Origin: an uncultured Clostridia bacterium
GTDB taxonomy: Bacteria; Bacillota; Clostridia; Oscillospirales; Acutalibacteraceae
Direction of reading: 5' to 3'
DNA length: 11,638 nt
Assembly (NCBI GenBank): GCA_958436475.1
Contig: CAUBKG010000061.1
Coordinates: forward strand, 1 to 11,638
Under the pieces are notes generated by a model, which saw only the letters and a list, made by a program, of their open reading frames with translations, did no database searches and was not told where the DNA came from. Of the stretch, positions 4,828 to 11,638 are shown piece after piece. Each line of letters opens with the position of its first letter. The first letter of the stretch is position 1. The position numbers and the translations under genes were made by a program.

Positions 4828-6813
4828 ATGGCATCGAAACAGGCAAGCTACGGAAACGAGAGCATCTCGTCCCTCAAGGGGGCGGACCGCGTCCGGAAAC
4901 GCCCGGCGGTTATCTTCGGGTCGGATGGTATCGAGGGCTGCGAGCATTCCGTATTTGAGATTCTTTCCAATTCCATAGACGAAGCGCGGGAAGGATATGG
5001 GGATAGGATCATCCTCACCCGTTTCCGGGACGGCTCCGTGCAGGTGGAAGACTTCGGCCGCGGCATCCCGGTCGATTATAATCCGAAGGAAGAGCGGTAT
5101 AACTGGGAGCTCGTGTTCTGTGAAATGTATGCCGGCGGGAAGTACAATACGCTCGAAGGCGAAAGCTATGAGTTTTCTCTCGGGCTCAACGGCCTCGGCC
5201 TCTGCGCCACGCAGTATTCCTCCGAATACATGGACGTTGATATCCGGCGGGACGGCATGCGCTATACCCTTCATTTTAAAGAGGGGGAAAATGTGGGCGG
5301 CCTCGAAAAGCAGGCGTATCACAAAAAGGGCACGGGTACCTGCATCAAATGGAAGCCCGATTTGAAGGTATTCACCGATATTGCCATCCCGCTCGAATAT
5401 TATCTGGATATCGTCAAAAAGCAGGCCATCGTAAATTCCGGCGTCACCTTTCTCGTGCGGGACGAAGAGGAAAACGGCTCTTTCACCGATTACCCCTTCT
5501 GCTATGCAGACGGTATTGTGGACTATGTAAAGGAAATCGTTGGGGAGGAGACGCTCGCCTCCATCCAGTCCTGGCAAACGGAGCGCCGCGGCCGCGACCG
5601 CGCGGACAAGCCCGAATACAAGGTGAAAATAAACGCCGCCCTGTGTTTCGACAATAAGCATAAGCTCCTCGAGTATTATCATAATTCCAGCTGGCTCGAA
5701 TACGGCGGCGCGCCGGAAAAAGCGGTGCGCAGCGCGTTCGTTTCGCAGGTGGACGCTTATTTGAAGCAGAGCGGGAAGTATCAGAAAAACGAAAGTAAAA
5801 TATCCTTTCAGGATATCGAGGAATGCCTGACGCTGGTGATTTCCTCCTTCTCCACCCAAACCTCGTATGAAAACCAGACCAAAAAGGCCATCACCAACAA
5901 GTTCATCCAGGAAGCGATGACCGATTTCTTCCGCCACCAATTGGAAGTCTATTTCATCGAAAATAAGATGGAAGCGGATAAAATCGCGGAACAGGTGCTC
6001 ATCAACAAGCGCAGCCGCGAGAAGGCGGAATCCACACGCCTGAACCTCAAAAAAACGCTGGCTGCTTCCAACGATATGACCAACCGCGTTCAAAAATTTG
6101 TGGATTGCCGCAGCCGGGATACCGCGCGGCGCGAGCTGTACATCGTGGAGGGCGATTCTGCTCTCGGCGCCTGTAAGCAGGCGCGGGACCCGGAGTTCCA
6201 GGGCATCATTCCGGTGCGCGGCAAGATTCTCAACTGCCTCAAGGCCGAATACGATAAAATCTTCAAAAACGATATCATCATCGACCTGCTCAAGGTCATG
6301 GGCTGCGGGGTAGAGGTGAAGTCCAAGGCCAATAAGGATTTCAGCAATTTTGATTTGGATTCCCTCCGCTGGAGCAAGGTCATCATCTGCACCGATGCGG
6401 ATGTGGACGGCTTCCAGATCCGCACCCTCATCCTCACCATGCTCTACCGGCTGACGCCTACGCTAATCGAGAAGGGGAGGGTTTATATCGCGGAATCGCC
6501 CCTGTATGAAATCACCTGCCGGGAAAAAAGCTATTTTGCTTACGACGAGCAGGAGAAAACAGAGATCCTTTCCGGCCTCGCAGGTCAGAAATACACCATC
6601 CAGCGCTCGAAAGGCTTGGGTGAAAACGAAGCGGATATGATGTCGCTCACAACGATGAACCCGGCTACACGCCGCCTCATCAAGGTAGAGCCGGAGGATG
6701 CCATCCGCACGGGTGAAATGTTCGACCTCCTGTTAGGCGACAATCTTTCCGGCCGGAAGGAATATATTGCGGAAAACGGCCATATTTACCTCGATTTGAT
6801 CGACGTATCCTGA
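4828..6813 (+). CDS. parE: Type IIA DNA topoisomerase B subunit, ParE-like (divergent)
   Basis: This is the ATPase subunit of a type IIA topoisomerase (661 residues), with a GHKL domain, a transducer and a Toprim domain. ATP-site residues are present: general base E44 and N48 in EILSNSIDEA, D75 in DFGRGIP, a GLNGLG lid motif (119-124), GTGT, and the QTK loop at 350-352 with Lys352. The Toprim metal ligands are E441 (EGDSALG) and D523, D525 and D527 (DADVDG). Late motifs PVRGKILN and QRSKGLGE are also intact. Several flanking positions differ from standard GyrB/ParE: DNS is SNS, DNGRG is DFGRG, GLHGVG is GLNGLG. This suggests a separate lineage rather than gyrase, but all catalytic residues remain. 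I chose ATG 4828 because GGGAGGAG lies 5 nt before it; an upstream TTG at 4810 has no such site. parC follows after 25 nt. The name ParE rests on the partner and length. Confidence 0.88.
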   Translation: MASKQASYGNESISSLKGADRVRKRPAVIFGSDGIEGCEHSVFEILSNSIDEAREGYGDRIILTRFRDGSVQVEDFGRGIPVDYNPKEERYNWELVFCEMYAGGKYNTLEGESYEFSLGLNGLGLCATQYSSEYMDVDIRRDGMRYTLHFKEGENVGGLEKQAYHKKGTGTCIKWKPDLKVFTDIAIPLEYYLDIVKKQAIVNSGVTFLVRDEEENGSFTDYPFCYADGIVDYVKEIVGEETLASIQSWQTERRGRDRADKPEYKVKINAALCFDNKHKLLEYYHNSSWLEYGGAPEKAVRSAFVSQVDAYLKQSGKYQKNESKISFQDIEECLTLVISSFSTQTSYENQTKKAITNKFIQEAMTDFFRHQLEVYFIENKMEADKIAEQVLINKRSREKAESTRLNLKKTLAASNDMTNRVQKFVDCRSRDTARRELYIVEGDSALGACKQARDPEFQGIIPVRGKILNCLKAEYDKIFKNDIIIDLLKVMGCGVEVKSKANKDFSNFDLDSLRWSKVIICTDADVDGFQIRTLILTMLYRLTPTLIEKGRVYIAESPLYEITCREKSYFAYDEQEKTEILSGLAGQKYTIQRSKGLGENEADMMSLTTMNPATRRLIKVEPEDAIRTGEMFDLLLGDNLSGRKEYIAENGHIYLDLIDVS

Positions 6814-6838
6814 TATTATTAGACGGACGGAGAAGACA

Positions 6839-9079
6839 ATGGCAAAACGAACGAAAAAAAGCCCTCCGGCGGGGCCGGAAAAGCTGAATCCCAACGTGAT
6901 GATCGCCGGCGCGGGCGAGGTGATGGAGCAGCCCATCACCGAAACGCTGAAAATCAACTATATGCCCTATGCCATGAGCGTTATCGTTTCCCGCGCGATC
7001 CCGGAGATCGACGGCTTCAAGCCCTCCCACCGCAAGCTGCTGTACACGATGTATAAGATGGGGCTGCAAACGGGCGGCAGGATCAAATCGGCCAACATTG
7101 TCGGCCGCACCATGCAGCTCAATCCACATGGCGACGCCGCCATTTACGATACCATGGTGCGCCTTTCCCGCGGCTATGAAGCGCTCCTGCATCCGTATGT
7201 GGATAGCAAGGGCAACTTCGGCAAGGCCTATTCGCGCGATATGGCCTGGGCGGCAGCCCGGTACACGGAAGCGAAGCTTGAGGGGATCTCTGCCGAGCTG
7301 TTCCGGGATATCGAAAAGGAAACGGTCGATTTCGTCGATAATTACGACAGTACCATGAAGGAGCCTTCACTCCTGCCGGTCACGTTCCCCACCATCCTCG
7401 TCAACGCCAATACCGGTATCGCGGTGGGCATGGCGAGCTCCATCTGCCCCTTTAACCTCACCGAGGTGTGCGAGGCGGCGATCGATTACCTTTCCGGGCG
7501 GGATGTGGACCTGCTCGAGCGCATGAAGGGGCCGGATTTCCCCGGTGGCGGCCGCCTTCTGTACGATGAAGCCGTGCTTCGCCAGATTTACGAAACGGGC
7601 CGCGGAACGCTTCGCGTCCGCTCCGTATATCAGTACGATAAAGAGAACAATTGCATCGACGTCACCGAGATTCCCCCCACAACCACGGTGGAAGCCATCA
7701 TTGAAAAGATCACTCTGCTCGTCAAAACGGGAAAGCTGCGCGAAATTTCCGATGTGCGCGATGAAATCGGGCTCCATGGCCTGCGCATCACCATTGATTT
7801 GAAACGGGGAACAGACCCCGATAAGCTCATGCGCAAGCTCTTTAAAAGCACCCCGCTGGAGGATACGTTCTCCTGCAATTTCAACGTGCTGATCGCCGGC
7901 GTGCCGCGCGTGATGGGCGTGCGGGAGCTGCTGCAGGAATGGGCGGCCTTCCGCATCGAATGCGTGCGCCGCCGCGTGTATTTCGACCTGAACAAAAAGA
8001 AAAGCAAGCTGCACCTCTTAAAGGGCCTAGAGCGCATCCTGCTGGATATCGATAAGGCCGTTAAGATCGCCCGGGAAACAGATGAGGAAGCGGAAGTGGT
8101 GCCGAACCTGATGATCGGCTTCGGCATTGACCAGATTCAGGCTGAATATGTGGCGGAAATCAAGCTCCGCCACTTGAACCGGGAATATATCCTCAACCGC
8201 ACGAAGGAAATCGAAGACCTCGAGCGGGACGTGGCCGAAATGGAGGAAATCCTCAAAAGCGGCGCGCGCATCAAAAAGATCATTGTGGAAGAGCTGCGTG
8301 AGGTCGAGAAAAAATACGGCAAGCCCCGCAGAACACAGCTGTATTATAAGGGCGAGGAAGAAGAGGGTTCCCCCGAAGAGGAGCTGCCCGATTATCCGGT
8401 GCATGTTTTTCTCTCGAAAGACGGCTATTTCAAAAAGATCACGCCGCAGTCCCTGCGCATGAGCGGGGAGCAGAAGCTCAAGGAGGGCGATGCGATCACA
8501 GAAGCCTTCGAAACCACCAACAATAAAGAGCTTCTGTTCTTCACAAACCGTCAGCAGGTGTATAAAGCGAAGCTTTCCGCCTTTGAGGAAACCAAGGCCA
8601 GCGTGATGGGCGTTTATATCCCGCAGCGCCTGGAAATGGAGGAGGGCGAATCGGTGGTGTATATGGCGGTAACCGATACCTACCGCGGCTATATGCTCTT
8701 TTTCTTTGCGGACGGCAAGCTGGCCAAGGTGGATATGGCATCGTACCAGACCAAGACCAACCGCCGCAAGCTCGTGTCGGCATATTGTGCAAAGCAGCCC
8801 CTTGTCGCCGCATTCTACACGGAGGAAGACGGCGAATACCTGCTCCATTCTTCCAGCGGCCGGAAGCTGCTGGTGCATACCGGAGCGGTTGCGGCAAAAG
8901 CCTCCAAGGATACGCAGGGCGTTTCGGTCATGACCCAGCGCAAGGGCCGGATGCTCATTAAGGCCGAACCATATAAAGAGGGGAGCCTCTTAAAGCCCCA
9001 TCGCTACCGTGCGAAGAACCTGCCGGCGGCGGGTGCCCTCCCCACCGCGGAGGAGCAGGGGGAACAGCTCACTTTATAA
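6839..9079 (+). CDS. parC: Type IIA DNA topoisomerase A subunit, ParC-like (divergent)
   Basis: This is the DNA breakage-reunion subunit (746 residues, close to ParC). It begins with a winged-helix region (MSVIVSRAIPEIDGFKPSHRKLL), followed by the active-site segment WAAARYTEAKL, in which Arg141 and the catalytic Tyr142 form the covalent 5'-phosphotyrosine. The quinolone-determining helix reads NPHGDAAIYD, so the usual Ser83 (E. coli GyrA numbering) is Ala100 and Asp87 is Asp104. The tower and coiled-coil gate run from about residues 200 to 480 (GVPRVMGVRELL, ERDVAEMEEILK). An acidic linker near 505-520 leads into a C-terminal beta-pinwheel to the end. I see no GyrA box (QRRGGKG), so decatenation and relaxation, not supercoiling, are expected. 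A GGAGAAG site lies 6 nt before the ATG. It is in one operon with parE, ended by the hairpin at 9093. Confidence 0.9.
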   Translation: MAKRTKKSPPAGPEKLNPNVMIAGAGEVMEQPITETLKINYMPYAMSVIVSRAIPEIDGFKPSHRKLLYTMYKMGLQTGGRIKSANIVGRTMQLNPHGDAAIYDTMVRLSRGYEALLHPYVDSKGNFGKAYSRDMAWAAARYTEAKLEGISAELFRDIEKETVDFVDNYDSTMKEPSLLPVTFPTILVNANTGIAVGMASSICPFNLTEVCEAAIDYLSGRDVDLLERMKGPDFPGGGRLLYDEAVLRQIYETGRGTLRVRSVYQYDKENNCIDVTEIPPTTTVEAIIEKITLLVKTGKLREISDVRDEIGLHGLRITIDLKRGTDPDKLMRKLFKSTPLEDTFSCNFNVLIAGVPRVMGVRELLQEWAAFRIECVRRRVYFDLNKKKSKLHLLKGLERILLDIDKAVKIARETDEEAEVVPNLMIGFGIDQIQAEYVAEIKLRHLNREYILNRTKEIEDLERDVAEMEEILKSGARIKKIIVEELREVEKKYGKPRRTQLYYKGEEEEGSPEEELPDYPVHVFLSKDGYFKKITPQSLRMSGEQKLKEGDAITEAFETTNNKELLFFTNRQQVYKAKLSAFEETKASVMGVYIPQRLEMEEGESVVYMAVTDTYRGYMLFFFADGKLAKVDMASYQTKTNRRKLVSAYCAKQPLVAAFYTEEDGEYLLHSSSGRKLLVHTGAVAAKASKDTQGVSVMTQRKGRMLIKAEPYKEGSLLKPHRYRAKNLPAAGALPTAEEQGEQLTL

Positions 9080-9092
9080 TGGAACGGAATTC

Positions 9093-9145
9093 AAGTCCGC
9101 CTCTCATATTCGTGCAGGAAATGAGAGGCGGACTTTTGTGTTTCA
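9093..9145 (+). terminator. Terminator of the parE-parC operon
   Basis: AAGTCCGCCTCTCAT (9093-9107) and ATGAGAGGCGGACTT (9121-9135) pair over 15 bp without a mismatch around a 13-nt loop, followed by TTTTGTGTTT. It starts 13 nt after the parC stop and lies between parC and the AraC-type gene. The next gene therefore needs its own promoter or readthrough; a TATACT at 9149-9154 has no -35 partner and leaves almost no leader. Confidence 0.88.
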
Positions 9146-9177
9146 CGGTATACTTTTCATCGAAAGGAGAACGGTTT

Positions 9178-10050
9178 ATGGATTGGCTCACACGGATGAA
9201 CGAAGCAATTGAATATGTGGAAAGCCGCCTGGATGGCAAGATCGACTATGCCGCTGTCGCACAAAAGGCGTGCTGCTCCGCGTATCACTTTCAGCGCCTC
9301 TTTTCCTATATGGCCGAGGTCCCCTTGTCGGAATACATCCGCCGCAGGCGGCTTTCGCGTGCTGCATTCGATTTGCAGAATACGGATGAGCGGGTGTTGG
9401 ATATCGCCTTAAAATACGGCTATGATTCCCCCACCGCCTTCACAAGGGCCTTTCAGAGCCTGCACGGCATAGCGCCCAACGCTGCGCGCGAAAAAGGGGT
9501 AATGCTGAAAGCCTATCCGCCGATCGCCTTTCAAGTATCGATCAAAGGAGCTGTTATTATGGATTACCGGATTGTAAAAAAAGAGGCCTTCCGTATTGTG
9601 GGGCCGAAGCTCTCCACCACCATGGAAAACGAGGCGTGCTATCGCGAAATCCCGAAATTTTGGGAGGAGGCGGGGCAGAGCGGCCGCCTTGCAAAGCTTG
9701 CTTCCATGATGGGGAAGCAGCCGCTCGGCATGCTTGGCGTCAGCGCCTGCGGCGAACCCTGTTCAGACAATATTAAATTCGATTATTACATCGCCGTTTC
9801 CACCGATCAGGCCGTACCGGAAGGAATGGAGGAATTCACCGTGCCCGCCGCCACATGGGCGGTGTTTCCCTGCATCGGCCCCATGCCGGCCGCAATTCAA
9901 GAAATGCAGAAGCGCATTGCCGCAGAATGGCTGCCGAGTTCCGGCTATGAATACGGTATGGCGCCGGATATCGAAGTGTACTGTGAGGAAGACGGAACCC
10001 GGGAAGATACCCGCAGCGAAGTCTGGATCCCGGTTGTGAAAAAGGCATAA
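9178..10050 (+). CDS. AraC-family regulator with C-terminal GyrI-like effector-binding domain
   Basis: This is a transcription regulator of 290 residues in two parts. Residues 8-105 are an AraC-type double helix-turn-helix: first helix pair AAVAQKACCSAYHFQRLF (25-42), and second pair with the signature VLDIALKYGYDSPTAFTRAFQSLHGIAP (73-100). From residue 128 (MDYRIVKKEAFRIVG) to the end is a GyrI-like/BacE effector-binding fold, which in relatives binds hydrophobic cations or drugs. The best start is ATG 9178 behind AAAGGAG; the frame is open further upstream through the terminator hairpin but has no ribosome binding site there. At the domain junction an in-frame ATG (9559) has AAAGGAG 8 nt before it, so a free 163-residue GyrI-like product is possible. 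The domain order resembles Rob. Target genes and ligand are unknown. Confidence 0.9.
   Translation: MDWLTRMNEAIEYVESRLDGKIDYAAVAQKACCSAYHFQRLFSYMAEVPLSEYIRRRRLSRAAFDLQNTDERVLDIALKYGYDSPTAFTRAFQSLHGIAPNAAREKGVMLKAYPPIAFQVSIKGAVIMDYRIVKKEAFRIVGPKLSTTMENEACYREIPKFWEEAGQSGRLAKLASMMGKQPLGMLGVSACGEPCSDNIKFDYYIAVSTDQAVPEGMEEFTVPAATWAVFPCIGPMPAAIQEMQKRIAAEWLPSSGYEYGMAPDIEVYCEEDGTREDTRSEVWIPVVKKA
9544..9561 (+). promoter_or_regulatory. Internal ribosome binding site and ATG inside the AraC-GyrI gene
   Basis: AAAGGAG (9544-9550), an 8-nt spacer and ATG (9559-9561) lie in frame with the host gene, exactly where the GyrI-like domain begins at Met128. The site is as good as the gene's main start. Initiation here would make a 163-residue protein, close to the 157 of E. 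coli SbmC/GyrI. The codons spell IKGAVIM, so the motif may simply follow from the protein sequence. Confidence 0.45.
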
Positions 10051-10141
10051 GAAAAAATTACGGCGGTGCTCAAAAGCGGCTCACCGAGGCGGCTGGTCCC
10101 CTTACAGGTCTGCCACAATCTTGTGTATTTCGTCAGAAAAG

Positions 10142-10189
10142 AAACCGCCCGCCGAAAGGAGATACAATCCTTTCGGCGGGCGGTTTTTT
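10142..10189. terminator. Bidirectional terminator between convergent genes
   Basis: The arms at 10142-10160 and 10168-10186 pair over 19 bp without mismatch around a GATACAA loop. A T-run follows on the plus strand (10184-10189), and an A-rich stretch before the left arm (10136-10144) gives a T-rich tail on the minus strand. It lies between the AraC-type gene and the convergent glycosyltransferase and should stop both. Nothing else is visible between 10051 and 10141. Confidence 0.92.
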
Positions 10190-10200
10190 CTGCTTGGTTT

Positions 10201-11487
10201 TTATTTGCCCGATCCCGTTCCCAGATCGTCGATCGCCTTCACAACATTGTGATGGATCGGCTTCCATTCCACCTTCTTGAAGAGGGCCACAATGGCGATG
10301 GGCACATAGGTCAGCATGAAGAGCGGGAAGGTGAAGGTATACCATATCTTTTTCCAGGCCTTGCAGTGGATGCGTTTCCATTCGGTGATGGTGGTGAGCA
10401 GGCCGAAGGCAAAAAGCATCAGATAGAAGTCGACCACCAGCAGCACGAGGGAATTGAGCACGTGAGGGATGAGCATGGGGTTTACCACCGTTTGGGTCAG
10501 GCCGAAAATCAAGGCTACGGTGTTTACCAGCACGCTCGCCACCGTAACGAAAACGGCGGGGGTTATGGTCATCAGCATGTCATAAGCGGCAAAAGAAACA
10601 TGTCCTTTTTTAAAGATGGACTTCACGAGATCCTTGCCGTATTTGCCGAGCACCTGGTAAAAGCCCTTTGCCCAGCGCATGCGCTGCGTCCAGGATTGCT
10701 TGAAGGTGCAGGGCTGTTCATCGTAGAGAATGGCGTCGCCGCAGTAAGCGAAGCGCTCGCCTTGGATGACGCTGTCGATGGAGAACTCGATATCCTCGGT
10801 CAGCAGGTGGTATTTCCAGCCCTCGCTCTTCTTAACGATGTCGCTGTGAATGAGGAAGCCGGTGCCGGAAACGGCGCAGCTGGTTTTGAGCAGCATGCGC
10901 GGGTTGTTGAGGTATTTGGCTTCGCGCAGGAACCAGAGGGAATACCCGGCGGAGATCCAGTTGGAATCGTAATTCTTAGAGTTGCGGTAGCTCGTGATGA
11001 CGCGGAAGCCCTTGTCGAACACCTTGTTCATCTCGGCTATATAGTTCGGGTCGAGGAGATTATCGGCGTCCAGGATGAAATAGCCTTCATACCCCGCGTC
11101 GGGCTGGTTCTGCTCGATCATCCGGAAACCATAATCCATGGCGTAGCCCTTGCCGACCTGCTCCTGATTGAAGCGCTCATAGCAGATGGCGCCGCACTCA
11201 CGTGCCACCTCGGCGGTATTGTCTGTGCAGTTGTCTGCAACCACGATCACGTCCAGAAGCTCCTGCGGGTAATTCTGCCGCTTGATGCTTCGGATCAGCT
11301 CGCCGATCACCAGCGATTCATTTCGGGCGGCAATGAATACCGCGAATTTATGTAATTTTTTCGGGGGTTCCTCGTTTTCCTTTTTGCGGTGCAGGAGCGC
11401 TACCACGGCGTAAAACATCTGGTAAGAATACATCAGCGTAAAAATCCAGATAACGGCGGTGTTGAAATGATTCAGAAATGATAACAC
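10201..11487 (-). CDS. Membrane-bound processive-type family 2 glycosyltransferase
   Basis: This protein of 428 residues polymerises or transfers sugars from a nucleotide-sugar donor at the cytoplasmic membrane. One membrane segment precedes the catalytic domain (about residues 10-32). The GT-A core starts FAVFIAARNES (48-58) and contains DNCTDNTAE (85-93), the metal motif DADN (140-143), the catalytic TED (230-232) and QRMRW (268-272), the Q-x-x-R-W signature of processive enzymes such as hyaluronan, cellulose and poly-GlcNAc synthases. Three more hydrophobic segments follow, at about 300-325, 335-362 and 380-405. The start is GTG at 11487, with AGGAGG 5 nt upstream. The gene stands alone between its own promoter and a terminator, with no partner synthase subunit in view. 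The product could be a surface polysaccharide or a glycolipid; the donor sugar cannot be read from the sequence. Confidence 0.88.
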   Translation of the reverse strand: MLSFLNHFNTAVIWIFTLMYSYQMFYAVVALLHRKKENEEPPKKLHKFAVFIAARNESLVIGELIRSIKRQNYPQELLDVIVVADNCTDNTAEVARECGAICYERFNQEQVGKGYAMDYGFRMIEQNQPDAGYEGYFILDADNLLDPNYIAEMNKVFDKGFRVITSYRNSKNYDSNWISAGYSLWFLREAKYLNNPRMLLKTSCAVSGTGFLIHSDIVKKSEGWKYHLLTEDIEFSIDSVIQGERFAYCGDAILYDEQPCTFKQSWTQRMRWAKGFYQVLGKYGKDLVKSIFKKGHVSFAAYDMLMTITPAVFVTVASVLVNTVALIFGLTQTVVNPMLIPHVLNSLVLLVVDFYLMLFAFGLLTTITEWKRIHCKAWKKIWYTFTFPLFMLTYVPIAIVALFKKVEWKPIHHNVVKAIDDLGTGSGK

Positions 11488-11580
11488 GATGGCCTCCTGT
11501 AACGATTCTCAATGAAGATTCCTGTGTGTTCAAAAATGGGTAACAAGCGCATGGCTTTTTATCGTCTTTATCTCTAAAAA

Positions 11581-11609
11581 AGTATATCATTAATTCTTGC
11601 GGGAAGCAA
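11581..11609 (-). promoter_or_regulatory. Promoter of the family 2 glycosyltransferase gene
   Basis: On the minus strand TTGCTT (11609-11604), a 17-nt spacer ending in TGA (an extended -10), and TATACT (11586-11581) form a good sigma-A promoter. The expected start is near 11574, leaving a leader of about 87 nt before the GTG. No clear hairpin or operator was seen in the leader. Confidence 0.75.
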
Positions 11610-11638
11610 CAAAATGAGCTGAAAAAAACTGCCAAAAT

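Noticed and set aside
4759..6093. 444-codon open frame on the minus strand opposite parE
   Set aside because: It is a shadow of parE codons, covers the parE promoter, and has no supported start.
9149..9154. TATACT as a -10 box for the AraC-type gene
   Set aside because: There is no -35 match at 16-18 nt, and the start would fall almost on the ribosome binding site.
10066..11355. 429-codon open frame on the plus strand opposite the glycosyltransferase
   Set aside because: It runs through the perfect terminator hairpin at 10142-10186, matches no family I recognise, and lies opposite a gene with intact catalytic motifs.

Overview
The window looks like a chromosomal segment of a Clostridia-type member of the Bacillota with moderate GC. 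The grounds are the strong AGGAGG-type ribosome binding sites, TTG and GTG starts, clear sigma-A promoters, T-tract terminators, and the family content: a DUF134/Mrp pair, WalJ next to RlmH, and a divergent topoisomerase IV pair. I see no prophage, insertion sequence, CRISPR array, tRNA or rRNA. Most of the protein-coding content is housekeeping.

Layout. (1) 1-1279, minus strand: an operon of a small DUF134 helix-turn-helix protein, an Mrp/NBP35-type Fe-S carrier ATPase, and the first five codons (MKIAV) of a third gene cut by the window edge. It is driven by a near-consensus promoter whose -10 box sits between the arms of a 13-bp perfect inverted repeat, a likely operator. (2) 1280-2974: a divergent AT-rich region with tandem inverted repeats, then murA with its own extended -10 promoter, a TTG start and a hairpin terminator. 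(3) 3040-4326: walJ (metallo-beta-lactamase fold) and rlmH (23S rRNA methyltransferase), 12 nt apart. (4) 4327-4827: a 501-nt stretch without a gene. Its first 164 nt look like an independent small structured RNA, with a promoter inside the end of rlmH, at least three stems and a very strong terminator. A second, less clear folded stretch follows, and then the parE promoter. (5) 4828-9145: parE-parC, both subunits of a sequence-divergent type IIA topoisomerase, ending in a 15-bp perfect terminator hairpin. (6) 9178-10050: an AraC-type regulator fused to a GyrI-like effector-binding domain, with a well-formed ribosome binding site and in-frame ATG exactly at the domain junction. (7) 10142-11609: a 19-bp perfect bidirectional terminator, then on the minus strand a membrane-anchored processive-type family 2 glycosyltransferase with its own promoter.

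How they work together. MurA starts peptidoglycan synthesis, WalJ belongs to a family linked to cell-wall and cell-division coordination, and the glycosyltransferase probably makes or exports a surface polysaccharide. Topoisomerase IV separates daughter chromosomes. The Mrp operon serves Fe-S or metal-cofactor handling and is probably autoregulated or metal-regulated.

The best candidates for something undescribed are the RNA at about 4327-4490 and the possible internal start in the AraC-GyrI gene, which would release a free GyrI-like protein of 163 residues just downstream of the topoisomerase genes. Both are inferences from sequence alone.
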